A stretch of 64,000 bases of DNA from Trogon surrucura. Its lineage: Eukaryota > Chordata > Aves > Trogoniformes > Trogonidae. The notes beneath the pieces were generated by a model, which did not search any database, was not told the DNA's origin, and was given only the letters and a program-made list of their open reading frames with translations. Shown piece after piece: positions 33,613-46,585 of the stretch; position 1 is the stretch's first letter, and each line of letters starts with the position of its first letter. The position numbers and the translations under genes were made by a program. The stretch is taken from assembly GCA_020746105.1 (NCBI GenBank), contig CM036618.1, forward strand, positions 9,680,501 to 9,744,500. The letters are read 5' to 3'.

Positions 33613-36600
33613 TTAGCATGGGATTTGTGGTTTTATTTTAAATTAATTTTTCCCATACTAGGAGAAAAACAGGACATTGCATATCATCTTCTTAAAACCC
33701 GAAGAGAGGGAAGAGAGTGAGCTCCGGTTCGTATATGTAATAACCATGCACTGAGAGTATCCTCTTCAGGGCATTATAGGTTTCTGTACTTTTTCATTTA
33801 TCTTTAAACTAGTCATTAATTTTCTGATTCTCCAGATTCCATGGGATGATATGTGGAGCTGTATTTTATTGCATCCAACGGTATACTACAAAAGAGTGAG
33901 AGTTGTCAATTCAGTGTTAAATATTATCTTGGGTTACAAATATTCTTCTTTCATCCTGCTCCCAAATCTGCCCTTTCCTCTCTGCTTTTCAAGCTATTAA
34001 AATTGCACTGCTATTACTTGGTTACATCTTCAACATACCATCCATCTACTAGAAATGAGATACTAATGTGGTATAAAAGAGAAGATTTAATCTTATCAGC
34101 AAGTCATACACAAGTCTAAATTGCTAAATCATGTGTTCTTATCATGTCTTTATAGGACTTATCCTCTGTCCATTTTTAGGCATAAAATTCAGTAAAATGT
34201 CTAAAATAAAGTAAGAAAATTGAATACTCTAAAATTATCACTATCTGCCTGAAAAAGCATAAATCAATAACAAATTTCAGTGAATTTATTTTAAATAACA
34301 TTTTAAAGGTGAAAATATGACTTTAGAACACTATAATATTTTACCTCTTTCCCCACCTTTATAAAATCTTCTAAATGAGATGTTTTGTTGTCTTTGGTTT
34401 GATATCTTTGGTTCAGTTTGTTTCTTTAGTTTAATCTTTCACTTTAGAATATCCTTTAAAAATAAATCTATTTAATTTTAATGCTAGTATATTCTCTTTC
34501 AGTCTGCTCCAAATTAATCTCCTATGAATGTTCCAGTCCGCGTAAAATTTCAAAAGTTTTGGTTTGATTCTGAGCAAACCAACAAATTTTCAACTTTTAA
34601 AAGGTACAGCAGATACTTGCAGGTACTACCAGGTATCCACACAGTGTATGTGGTGACTGACTCACTTATTTAACCCACAGAGGAGAAAGCAACAGGGTCC
34701 TCCATTCCTACAGTGTCTCCACCTGTGCAATATACTTCAGGCACCTGAATTTAAAGACAAAAACCATTTTAGAGGAACCTTATGCTGCTTCTTTACCATT
34801 TCAATGTGATTTTTCCAAAGAAAGGAATGAACTGATTTTATATGTGTTATAAGGATGAAAACCAGAAAAAGTGTGTGTCTGTGTTTTTTGTGCATCTGTG
34901 TGAGATACAGAAGACTGAATAATGAATGAATATGTATGCAACACTGTACGGTGACATCTGATTGATTTTTCTGCAAATTAATTCCAAGTGAGTGGTACAG
35001 TGTTCCACATCATGGGTTACCAATGCACATACTCTTCCATGGGCACAGCATTTTGTTCATACAAATCCCATTTGCTACGTGTATCTACCAGCTGAGTATC
35101 CAGTAAAGACTACTAAAATTCTTTACTTTTGCTGGTTAGTGGGCCACCTAAGGACAGAGGACTCACACAGTGCTCTGTAATTTTTTTTGTTTTAATTGTA
35201 TATATAAAAGCCCCTTGTTAATAAGAACCGTTTCATTTCCTCTTTGTAAGGCGACACACAGCTTTCATTGATGTAAAAAATAATTGCTTCAGGGGCCTGA
35301 TCCTGCAAATGTTGAACCTCTCCTGGGATGTCAGTGGGATGTTCAGTGCTTGTCATTCCCCTTTAACACCTATCAAGGTCAGTTGGTAACGCAGTTGAGG
35401 AACACTGAGCATTATTTTCCAAAAAGGAAAAGGATGATGTTATTTACCAGATCCCTCACAACGGATGATATTGCTTAATACGATATCTATTCCAACTGCT
35501 GAGAGAATTTAGGTAGGCAGAATGCAATTTCTCAAATTGGAATTTGGCCAAGACACTGGGGATATACTCTTGTTACAAGGGCAATGACATATTTAATCCT
35601 GCCTGAAGACAACAATCCTTTGTAATAGCTGTTTCCTAACATTTTTTTTTCCAACACTGTTTTTGAAAACACTCCTCAGTAGTGCCACAATTAAAAACAT
35701 CATTAAAATAAAAATCAACATAAAAGGACATTTATAATTTCACAGCTTAGTTATACGGATATGTTTCTTACACAGCACTCTGATAGTGTTGTGTTCCTTG
35801 CATGATTGTGAGGCAGTTGTTATTCAGTAATCTGAAGCCCAGAATTTCCACTTTGTAAGAAATAATATTTCCAGTATATTTTCTTTTCTAGAATAAAGTA
35901 AGATGATACATAGAACTGCCTAACAGAATAAGAAGCTCAAGGAAAATAAAGTTTCCCAGGTATCTGGATCAAAACAAAAAAAAATAATGTTCTTGAGTCA
36001 AATGTAATATTTTAGTTTCATGATGGAAACTGAGACAAATACTATCTTCAGACCATTCTCTGTTTCTGCAGAACCATATAAGAATAAAACATCCGAGTCA
36101 CTTGTATTTCCCTTTTTCCTTTTTTTTTTGAGTTTTTGCTGAGCAATATCTCTGAAAACAGATTTTCATTTTTTCATGCTGGCACAAGTGTTCTAACTTG
36201 AGTTAGTTTGGCTCAGCTGTAGCCTGTGAGCTCCAGGTTTCTCCTTAGTAGTCTCAGACATGGCTCCAGCTTGACCTGTTTTACATTAGGCTTGGACAGG
36301 TGCAGAAAGGCTTTACTGTTTCCACAATGGCATTTTCATATAGTTGTGTCACTTCCATTCCTTCTTTCGTTGTATTTTTGGACACTGAAAGCACAGTGGG
36401 GCCTTTCAGGACCCAGGGGTTTGGGCAGTCGCTTATATCGGTAAAACAAAGAAACAAAGGACCAAATACATCAGTGTTCTTCAGTGTTTAACTATTCAAT
36501 ATATTGATGTCCCCTTACAAAGGACTGTGAGCCAAAAATACAATAAAACCACCACATAATGAATTTCAGTTCTAGTTGAAAAAACAATTGGACAGCTATG

Positions 36601-38597
36601 ATGAATCATCTCCTATAAAAAGAGAAAATACTGTAACTTTTGGGTTGTTTCCAGATGAGACACAACAGTGCCACTCTGAGAAGGCTGTGAGCTGGAGAGG
36701 TATTTTGGGGTGTACTGATGTGTAAATCAACTCACTGAGCATTGTCCTCAGCTCTGGACTTCTCAGTTTTAGAATTTCCATCCAACAGAGCTCTCCAAGC
36801 AAAGACAGATATATAAACAAACCACTGTTATATTGCAAACATCTGAGTTTATTCATGGTGGAAATGGGTCTAACAGAACCAAGTCCTGCAGCCTGTGTCC
36901 ATCACCCACCTTGACTGAAGAAAACCATCTTGGTGCACTTTTTTTCTCTATTTTTTTTCTCATTTCCCCTCCCCCCTCCATAAATGTTGTCTCATTAGCA
37001 CCGTGGGCAAAGCCTGCAGCTGAAATTGCTTTGTGGTGTCACTTGGTTTGATTACACTGTGACACTTGTAGCTGATTGGATGTGAGGAGAGATCTGATTG
37101 AGTCATCTTGAGTTCATCTCTACTGCTGTTTGATCTAGGTGATACTACTGGGGAAGTGGAACAAACTTGGAGAATCTAATCAACAGAAAGTCAGAGTGTG
37201 GAGGCATGTGGGTTTACTCAGATATTCTTGCCTCTGAAGCTGAACACGGGGCACTAATGATGGACAGTAAACCACACCTCGTCTCTCAGTGCTTCTTATC
37301 CTCTTCTGAGAGGACAAGCTTGATATTTTCTGTCACTTCACATGTGTGCAATTCAGAAGCAATTCCAGTAAAGCCAAACAGATAAGCTTTTAAGTGCTGA
37401 AGTCAGTATAAAACTGGTTAAAGGAAGGAAGTATAAAATCTGTAACTCTATACTGTGCCTAAAAAGTCATACATACACAGATTTACTACTTTTTGACAAG
37501 GTAACGCTAATGCAAAGAGATGATATTGCAGTTTTAAGTTAAACTTCTCTTTTACATAAGCCATTAACTTATATAAGCTTATCAACCTGACTTCTTTTGA
37601 ACTGTTTGAATGTTGGAATTATCTTCTGTAAGAAATTTTGAAATTACTTACTTTTCTGAACCCACTTGAAAAAAATCAAAATATTAAGTTTATTGAAAAA
37701 AAAAAAAAAAGCTAAAAGGCCCTTATGACTCAGAAATCTTTGGATGAAAAAGTCTTTTTTTTTTTTTTTTTTTTTTTTATCAGGGTGAATTTGTTGTATT
37801 AAACTGGACTTTCAGAAAAGTTACACATTGATTTTCCCAAGAGCAAAGTAGAAGAATTTTACTGAATATTGTAGAAATACTATGTTTTGGTAAAATATCT
37901 GCAGGTGGGAAAATAATATTAATCTCTGAAACATAATTCTCCAGCATCTTTATTAATACACACTTTTAATAATGATGAATTCATCCCATAGTTGTTGGAA
38001 ACACTATGTACATATGAAATAATGCTCCTAAGACAGCTTAGCATTATTATACACATACAATTACTAATACACATATTAAGTATTAAAACATCCAACTAAA
38101 ATAATCTATTTAAAGTCATTCAGTAAACAAATGGGAATTCTGGAATTAGAAACTGCAGAAATACTAGTTCCCAAATGAGTTTCTGTGCTTTTTATCTGTG
38201 TGTGTGTGTGTGTGTGTGCAGATATGTGTGTGAGTTTTTCCACAAATGATGAGGTCTACCAGGTATAGGTATACAAATAAAACCTAGCAGAAAAGATTCT
38301 TACATGAGTGGAATATACTTGCCACTTTAACACCCTTTCTATCTTTTCTTTGTTTCCAAACAGATTATTAAGTCTCTGCAAAATAAAGATAGGTGGCTTT
38401 GTTTGGACGTCTAATTATTTGGGAAAAAGGGTGATAAACAGGGAGTTGAAAAGGAAGAGGGTTCAGAAAATTAATGTAAGTAGTAATTGATACAACTCTC
38501 CCCACCACCTCAATCTTTGTACTACTTAAAATAATTTGTAATTGTGAAATAGGGTTTTTGAATTTAATATGTAATGAGGGATGGATGAAAAATTATA
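33613..38597. other. unassigned AT-rich DNA
   Basis: Five kb without a recognised gene. It contains a possible ancient-repeat relic near 35290-35350 (GGGGCCTGATCCTGCAAATG... GTCAGTGGGATG), an A-run at 37696-37710 facing a T-run at 37755-37778, and a (TG)n tract at 38197-38218. Open frames are under 90 codons and unrecognised. Confidence 0.5.
38197..38218. repeat. (TG)11 dinucleotide microsatellite
   Basis: Eleven perfect TG units, extended to 38220 as alternating pyrimidine-purine sequence. Confidence 0.95.
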
Positions 38598-39102
38598 TTG
38601 GGCCCCTCAGTTCAAGAAGGGCAGGGAGCTGCTGAAGAGAGTCCAGTGTAGAGCCACAAAGATGATGAAGGGAGTGGAACATCTCCCTTACGAGGAAAGG
38701 CTGAAGGAGCTGGGTCTCTTTAGCTTGGAGAAGAGGAGGCTGAGGGGTGACTTCATTAATGAGTATAAATATGTCAAGGCGGAGTGTCAGGAGGATGGAG
38801 CCAGGCTCTTTTAAGTGGCATCCATTGATAGGACAAGGGGCAATGGGTGGAAGCTGGAACTTAGGAGGTTCCATAAAAATATGAGAAAAAACTCTTTTTG
38901 CTATGAGGGTGACAGAGCACTGGCACAGGCAGCCCAGGGAGGTTGTGGAATCTCCTTCTCTGGAGACATTCAAAACCTGCCTGGACGCGTTCCTGTGTGA
39001 CCTTGTGTAGGTGATCCTGCTCTGGCAGGGGGGTTGGACTAGATGATCTTTGAGGTCCCTTCCAACCTCTAACATTCTGTGATTCTTTGATTCTGTGATT
39101 TT
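38598..39102 (+). mobile_element. CR1 copy, ORF2 C-terminus and 3' end
   Basis: It begins in ORF2 at [12 protein letters not shown] and runs through [41 protein letters not shown] stop follows GARLF (around 38814) where the intact copies continue with the serine-rich segment, so the frame is dead. Further on, the frame shifts near CTTTTTGCTATGAGGGTGACAG, and the C-terminal wording resumes in another frame. The 3' end GTGATCCTGCTCTGGCAGGGGGG, with ATTCTGTG-type units (one mutated to GATTCTTTG), places it in the subfamily of the 55 and 60 kb copies. Confidence 0.96.
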
Positions 39103-39133
39103 CTGAACTAGAGGGACATATCTTCCTCCCTAA

Positions 39134-39902
39134 TGCATCTGGGTAGGAAAAACCCCAGGTTCCAGTATAAGTTGGGGAATGACTTATTAGAGAGTAGTGT
39201 AGGGGAAAGGGACCTGGGAGTCTTGGTGGACAGCAGGATGACCATGAGCCAGCACTGTGCCCTTGTGGCCAGGAAGGCCAATGGCATCCTGGGGTGTATT
39301 AGAAGGGGGGTGGTTAGTAGGTCGAGAGAGGTTCTCCTTCCCCTCTACTCTGCCCTGGTGAGACCCCATCTGGAATACTGTGTCCAGTTCTGGGCCCCTC
39401 AGTTCAAGAAAGACAGGGAACTGCTGGAGAGAGTCCAGCACAGGGCAACTAGGATGATTAAGGGAGTGGAGCACTCCCTTATGAGAAAAGACTGAAGGAG
39501 CTGGGGCTCTTTAGTTTGGAGAAGAGGAGGCTGAGGGGTGACCTCATTAATGTTTACAAATATATCAAGGGTGAGTGTCACGAGGATGGAGCCAGGCTCT
39601 TCTCAGTGACAACCACTGATAGGACAAGGGGTAATGGGCTGAAACTGGAACATAAGAGGTTCCACTTAAACTCGAGAAGAAACTTCTTCTCAGTGAGGGT
39701 GACGGAGCCCTGGAACAGGCTGCCCAGAGAGGTTGTGGAGTCTCCTTCTCTGGAGACATTCAAGACCTGCCTGGACACGTTCCTGTGTGGCATAGTCTAG
39801 GCATTCCTGCTGTGGCAGGGGGATTGGACTTGATGATCTTTCGAGGTCCCTTCCAATCCCTAACATTCTATGATTCTATGATTCTATGATTCTATGATTC
39901 TA
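39134..39902 (+). mobile_element. CR1 copy of the second subfamily, 0.77 kb
   Basis: It starts in ORF2 at [21 protein letters not shown] and is nearly identical in protein sequence to the 30.7-33.0 kb copy. Compared with that copy, one base is missing at about 39474 (GAGCACTCCC against GAGCATCTCCC). This splits ORF2 into two overlapping frames (39133-39495 and 39516-39800). The second frame ends at the normal C-terminus FLCGIV. The 3' end has the ATTGGACTTGATGATCTTTCGAGG signature and at least four ATTCTATG units. Only 31 bp separate it from the end of the previous CR1. Confidence 0.97.
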
Positions 39903-41033
39903 ATTATGTATAAAGCTCATTGTATATTTTTTTGTTCTGAAGTTCATTAAGAATTTAATTATTCAACAAATATTTTAAATCAAATTAGAGACTCATTTAT
40001 TTAGAATTCTGCCAAAACAAATGGCTATCTACACCCATCTATCTGGTACATAGCAATGCATGCAGTAAATTAATATGAGAAAATCTGTTAAGTCATGTTA
40101 ATATTATATTCCTCTGGTGCCTTCTGCTTATGGAATAAGTCAGTTTTCAAAAGTTCAGCAGGGTCTGTTCTGCTACTGGGTGCTATTACCTGTTCAATAT
40201 TGATGTTAGTTTTCTTTTTGGAGTAGTAACAAATTAAAATTTCTGTGAAACATTAGGAATTACTTAGATTTGAATTACATCTGTGTATTTGACCAGTCAT
40301 TATGAGATCAACTTCTTTTCTGCTGTTTAGCATGTTGCTTTAAGATTTATTTTGAATTATATCCTCATTGAAAAGTTTCAGCTTGTTAATGTAGGAGCAC
40401 TTCCTATACTGAAGATTAAGTTTATTTTCTGTTTAGTTACTCAGGATACTTCTAGTGGTGAAAGATACCTTTCATCAGCTAAGGAAAAGTTATCCTGCAA
40501 GATAGTAAAAAGAATAAAAATGTATAATGCTAAGACCTTGTAGGTGCCACAGAAATGCCCTGGTATTACTTCTGCGAGTGAAAAAGAACCTGCACTTAAC
40601 AACCTACTCAAGTCAGGAAACCTATTGAGTGTTGCACTAAGTTCTGATTTGAAAAGGCATTGATCAGGCTCAGTGCTAATTCTTTCACCATGTTTTATGG
40701 GAGTGGGATAAGTTCTCTTCTCATCGAACTGGTGGTAGCTCTGCCATTGATTTCATTTGGAGTAATAGCATCAGTCCAAGTGTCTGTTACAGGACAATAA
40801 AGTACAGTTTATTTAAGTGCATGAGAGGATTTTACGAGACAGCAAAGCACGTGGTCTGTAGAGAGTAGAAGCAGCAAATAAACTAGACAAGTAAGACAAA
40901 CAGTTCCAGGCTCCATGCTTTGCAGTTCAACATTTTTCTGTATCTGTTGACTACAATCCTGGTTCTTTAATCTTTTCAGCTGTTAACTTCCTATACTACT
41001 AGTTCTTTATTTGATCCATATTCTTTATCTAAG
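39903..41033. other. unassigned AT-rich DNA
   Basis: No gene or clear repeat. The wording CTGCCATTGATTTCATTTGGAG near 40741-40762 might be a relic of an old amniote repeat. Confidence 0.45.
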
Positions 41034-41888
41034 TCACAGAATCACAGAACGTCAGGGGTTGGAAGGGACCTCAAAAGATCATCTAGTCCAGCCCCCCTGC
41101 CAGAGCAGGATCACCTACAGTAGGTCACACAGGAACACGTCCAGGTGGGTTTTGAATGTCTCCAGAACAGGAGACTCCACAACCTCCCTGGGCAGCCTGT
41201 GCCAGTACTCTGTCACCCTCACAGGGAAAAAAATTTTTCTAATGTTTTTGTGGAAACTCCTATGCTCCAGCTTGTATCCGTTGCCCCTTGTCCTGTCAGT
41301 GGACATCCCTGAGAAGAGTCTTTCTCCTTCCTCCTAACACTCACCTTTTACATATTTATAAACATTTATGAGATCACCCCTCAGCCTCCTCTTCTCCAAG
41401 CTAAAGAGACCCAGCTCCTTCAGCCTTTCCTCGTAAGGGAGATGTTCCACTCCCTTCACCATCTTTGTGGTTCTGCGCTGGACTCTCTCCAGCAGTTCCC
41501 TGTCTTTCTTGAACTGAGGGGCCCAGAACTGGACACAAGATTCCAGATGTGGCCTCACCAGGGCAGAGTAGAGGGGCAGGAGGACGTCTCTAGACCTATT
41601 AGCTACCCCACTTCTAATTACACCCCAGGATGCCATTGGCCTTCTTGGCCACGAGGGCACATTGCTGGCTCATGGTCATCCTGCTGATTACCAGGACTCC
41701 CAGGTCCCTTTCCCCTGCGCTGCTCTCCAGCAGGTCAGTCCCCAACCTGTACTGGCACATGGAGCTATTTTTTCCCAGGTGCAAAACTCTACACTTGCCC
41801 TTGTTGAACTTCATAAAATTTCTCCCTGCCCAAATCTTCAGCTTGTCTAGGTCTCGCTGAATGACAGCAGCCCTCTGGTGTGTCATCA
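41034..41888 (-). mobile_element. CR1 copy, 0.85 kb, ORF2 broken
   Basis: The tail CACAGAATCACAGAACG is followed by the ATCATCTAGTCCAGCCCCCCTGCC block and ORF2 coding in reverse. Two lesions are visible. A CAG-to-TAG nonsense change follows YKYVKGEC (41334-41336). An extra base in CTTCTAATTACACCCC (about 41618), where the intact copies read CTAATACACCCC, shifts the frame inside [10 protein letters not shown]. The 5' truncation falls at the codons for the segment after the FADD box ([11 protein letters not shown]). It belongs to the same broad subfamily as the 55 and 60 kb copies but is older. Confidence 0.96.
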
Positions 41889-42804
41889 GCTGACAGTGCA
41901 CTGAGTTTTCTAAATTACCTGGCCACTCTTATAGGAGTGCTCCATCTGTGTCCCCTATTATTTAAAAAAAAAAATTCAATATACTGATTTTCTGTATGAA
42001 ACAATCCTATATAATTGTGCTAAGCTTCTTTTCAACTATGCATCAGCTCTTCTGCTTTGTTATTCCCTTAGGAAGATCCCTAGGGCTTGATTTAAAGTTG
42101 CCTTAACTTTTCAGGAACTTTCATTATTACTAAACTGCACTTTCTTTCCTTTCCTTTCATTTTTTTTTGTGGGTCATTGGCAAGAGTGTGCATTGAATTT
42201 TGGTTGTTGTTCAACATTTAATGTATTAAATTAAAAACTGTAAATGTTGAGTAGCTTTAAAATGTTTTCTCACTCCCCCCAAAAATTAATTTATTAACAG
42301 ACATAGTGTTTGAAAATAAAATAGTAATAAATCCATCACAGAATTATTAATAATAAGTATAAACAAATAAGATCTCATCCTGGAGAACCTTTAGTTGAAA
42401 GGAAAGAGAACATTACAGTGTAGCATGAGTTGTAGGGTTTCCTAATGGCATCATAGAAACTGGAAATAGACACTGACATGCAAGAAATACATAGTATTTT
42501 TCTCTACAACGTATTTGGTTTACTGAAATATCTTTAATAGACGTTACATATGTACCTACCTTTTATGAAATTCTGAAAAAAAAAAAGGTATAGAAATCCC
42601 CAAAATTTTCTCTCTTGATGAGATGACAATTCATTTTCTAGGGAAGATAGATTTTACGTGGTCACCAACAATGAAAAAAAATGGTAAACTTTGTAACAGA
42701 GATTAAATTTTTGTCTTGGTCTTTCCTAGTTATGATTTGCATTATATCCTGTCCTACAGCTTCTGGAATTTAGGTTTTTTTTGTTATATTTACTGTGGAA
42801 GTTC
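41889..42804. other. unassigned AT-rich DNA
   Basis: No gene or repeat recognised. Confidence 0.5.
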
Positions 42805-42957
42805 CACCCCTGGAGCTGTTCCAGACCAGGTTGGATGGGGTTTTGAGCAGCCTGATCTAGTGGGGGATGTCCCTGCCCATGGCAGGGAGCTTGGAACTAA
42901 ACGATCTTTAAGGTTCCTTCCAACCCAAACAATTTGATGATTATATAATTCTATGAT
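42805..42957 (+). mobile_element. CR1 3'-end fragment, old
   Basis: CCTGGAGCTGTTCCAGACCAGG, then GGTTTTGAGCAGCCTGATCTAGTGG, CCATGGCAGGGAGCTTGGAACTAAACGATC and a degraded microsatellite (ATATAATTCTATGATT). It is an old subfamily with the untranslated end only. Confidence 0.92.
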
Positions 42958-45353
42958 TAATTCAGGTAATTCTTCATTATTGGAACTTGTATTGCTAATG
43001 ACGTTGTTCATTGTAATTCTTTAATCATTCTTTTTTTCAATTTTACCCACCTCATCTTTTTTTTCAAATATGCATTTTGTTTTGTCCTCAGCAATGTCTG
43101 AGAGAATTTTTGTGCTTCCTGGGAAAAAAGAAAGAAACTGAAAATCCACAAAAGGATGGATGTTACATTATTATTATATTTTTTATAATTTTTTATATTA
43201 TAATTTTTTCTTATACTGTCCCATAAATTGTTTTCCATAATGATAGTACAAAGTATTAAGAAACAGGGAAAATCCCATTCATTATATTGTCTCATGGAGT
43301 GCTTTCGGTGTCATATAGACAGTGATAGAATCATAATGGGAGGAATACTGGGTGACATTGGTGGAAGTATGAACAGATATGGGTAATTAACTGTAATAAC
43401 AGTAACAGAATTGTTTTCAGCCTACATATTTGTTGCAAATATGGCTCAATGTTTATGTTCTTTATTGCTGTTGAAAACTTTATATTCTGTAAAAGATCTT
43501 AACAAAGCTGCAGTTCCTTAAGCTGATTTGCCTTCACTCGTGTTTTGATATCAGCCGAGTTCATTCTCAAAATCTTTGAGGCAAAATTATGAAATAATTT
43601 TACAAAATCATATATGTTTCTTTGAATCCAAGAAGTAGGGAACTGTGCCTAAAGTTCTGGTAGTATTGCAACAGCATCATTTTAATATGTCTCATTCATG
43701 CAGCAGAAAAGCAATGATGGAAAACTTAAAAACAAAAGCTCTGGGAAATAAAGATAACAGTTTTAAGAAAGCCCCATTTGAACTAGACAACCTGTACTGC
43801 ATGAAATCAGTTCTGTGTGCGTTTCGGAAATGGACACCAGCTACAAAAATGGCTTTGCCGAAAATATCTTAGCCTCTCCCCTATCTTTTGGACAAAGAGT
43901 TTGAGAAGACCAGAGATCCATTGCTCTGTCTTAGTAAGGTGTGGGGTAATATACACTAAAGTTGTTTGCGGTGATCTAGAATTTCCCTGAAGAACTCTGG
44001 GAGAATGGTACTCTAGTGGTTGTGTACCTGGTAGTACCTTTGAGGACATTAAACTACGTTTAGTAGTTTTAGTAACATATTGAAGGAGCTGCTGAATTAC
44101 AGCATTCTGTAATCTTCTTTTCAGAGTAACAAAGAGGGTCATGAGCAGTTGCACTTCAGTGTCTTGATGTGTTTATTAGGTTCTCTTTCTATAACTAAAA
44201 TTATTAGAAAGAACCATGAGATATAATCATCATAGAGGAAAATCTTTTGAATGCACACAGTGATAGACATTGCTTATCTTACATGCCAAAAAAACTATTT
44301 TCCTGTTATGACAAAGAACCTGTTGAAGTAAATGTCCAAAAATGAATCAAGATAAGCCAGAAATGAAATTAATATGAAAGTGGGATTAGAAAAATTTATA
44401 ATACGTCCTTCAATACAGGGAGTCTTTCTATTATCAAGAATATTCTTAACCTTTGAGAGTGTCTATTTTTGTTTCTGGTTTCTGCTGTACTTGCTTCATT
44501 AAGCAACCAGCCAAAAGTCTTCATCTTGGTTGGAGTAATTATTGATGAATCACAGGCTTGGTAGTTGTATAAAGGATTGTGATAACTGGAGAACTGCAGC
44601 TGGATCCAGATGTGGCAGTCCACCTACTGAGCATGAAAAAAACCCAAGAGAGTATTAACTAAGTGCTTCATTCTCTGCAATGTCTTCATAATAATAATAA
44701 TGTGTGAAACTGTATCTGAATTTCTTAATATTGCAGAGGAAGTCCGTGTATCAATGCTCAGACTGATATTTAAACAGCCCATCTTTTGGAAATCCCTGAA
44801 TGTAATGCTTCCATATTGGGACTGATTTAAAAAAAAGAACTTGACACTAACAGCGTAAAAGTTCAGAATACATTGGTTTCACTAGGTTTTTAGATATCGT
44901 TGCTTAAATAATTCATGTGCAATAACAATTTAAATTTTCTCTGTGGATCATTCTACTAGGTTAGAACTAAAATAACTTGTCAATATTTATGGTATTCATG
45001 CATGTCATGAAAAATTCTTTTAACTGTTATTGTGCATTCTGACAATAAAAACAAAATCAAGTCTAAAAATGCTGCAAAGTGTTTTTCTTATTAGGGAACT
45101 TATCAATATATTCTATTTTTTTCTTTATCATATTTAAGACAAAAGCAATAAAAAGCAATTGTTTTCAGGAAAGATGTGACTTATATACATTCCTTCAAAA
45201 TTGTATTCATGAAAACTACGCCCAAGAGACGGTTTTAAAAGCTACTATCATTACATAATTTCAAGAAACACACATCCTCAGTTTAGCTTAAATCCTGTAC
45301 AGCTTGCAGATATTTACTTGATTTAACTTTACTGCTAATATGCTTAAATGAAC

Positions 45354-45385
45354 TGTGTGTATGTGTATGCACGTGTATGTGCGTG
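45354..45385. repeat. 32-bp perfectly alternating purine-pyrimidine tract
   Basis: A (TG/TA/CA/CG) run, TGTGTGTATGTGTATGCACG then TGTATGTGCGTG, alternates pyrimidine and purine without a break. Such tracts can adopt Z-DNA and are prone to length change. Confidence 0.8.
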
Positions 45386-46510
45386 AAATATTTGCTACTA
45401 ATGAACGGGGACTTTTCTACTGCAACACTTGATTATAGAGAGCAATTATGCAAAGAGCATATGAGAAATATTTTATACTTTTAGTATGAATATACAGTAA
45501 ACTGCAGGGAAAACACTTTCCCTGTTCTTGATATTTTGAGGGATTCCTGAACTAGATAAATGAACAAATTATGAAGGAAGAAGTGACAAGGGAAGATTTC
45601 AAGATAAGAGTGTTATTTATTTGCATATTGACTAGACACTGTTTTTTCTCCAGATACATAAACAGTATATTGGAAAGGACTAGCCTTTTAAAGAATCTAT
45701 GGATTTAGATAGATGTCTGATACAATTTCAAAAATTGCCTAAATATTTGACTCTCACTGTTTGTAGTTTCAACAGGTGCCTGAATTTCTTCTGAGAATCC
45801 TGAACATTGCATGACAGTGCTTTTAGAATCCGTCATGGGATAAGGAATTTTGCATATGTTTCTTCATATAAGAAAATTATGTGAGTGGGTCCTGTTCATC
45901 TTTTTAGATATGGGTCTTATATTTTCAGGTACAGCACATTTAATAAAGTGAGATAATACAAATTTTACATTGAAATTCAATAAATACACATTTGATCCAT
46001 AGTATGTTGAGAGATTTTTCTTGTACATAACTGTATTAATTCATCAGACAGAAAGTAAACAGGAAAAAGACATCTTTGTTATTAAGCATATGAATTTTAA
46101 CACTCACTATGAAAAATTAACAGAGATGTTATAATAATTTATAATAAATAATTACAGAGTCTTCAGTTTTGGTCAGTTACTATTTGGTTTAATAAATAAG
46201 TAACATTAAGTTTTGTATTAATCTTACTACATGCAGACAAGTACAGTATTGACATCTCTGGCTGAGTTAGTGTCTGTATGCTGCCTTTAAAATATGTAGA
46301 GATATGGACAAAACATCTTTCTAGATCTGAGGACATAATTAATTTAGTCCTGAATAGACTTCTAAAAAAAGACTAGAATATTTCTGCCTATTTCTCTTCA
46401 CTGACTACAAAGGGACATCTATATGACAAGGGTAGAGAAAACGTCTGGAAATGACAATTGAATGCATCACCTGACAGCAGTAGGCCACATTGCCCTAAAA
46501 TAAATCTGAC

Positions 46511-46585
46511 ATGCGTAATTACCAGCGCTTCATGGAAGCTGTCACTGTACCATTTCTTTGCCTCCTCGGTGGATATCACTTCCAG
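46511..46585. other. exon-like segment, gene not identified
   Basis: The segment is richer in G+C and retains CpGs compared with its flanks. Read on the minus strand it gives an open stretch HFTLEVISTEEAKKWYSDSF then HEAL, with balanced, protein-like composition, followed by a GTAATT donor-like sequence. There is no good pyrimidine tract for an acceptor on that strand. On the plus strand it is bounded by AATTACCAG and CAGGGTAAAA, acceptor- and donor-like, and is also open. I cannot choose a strand or name a gene, and chance is possible. Confidence 0.2.

Noticed and set aside
37696..37778. A-run and T-run as ends of a retroposon
   Set aside because: No retroposon body or target duplication between or beside them; probably independent homopolymers.
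43807..44154. 115-codon minus-strand frame
   Set aside because: It shows no recognisable family or splice context; kept only as unassigned.
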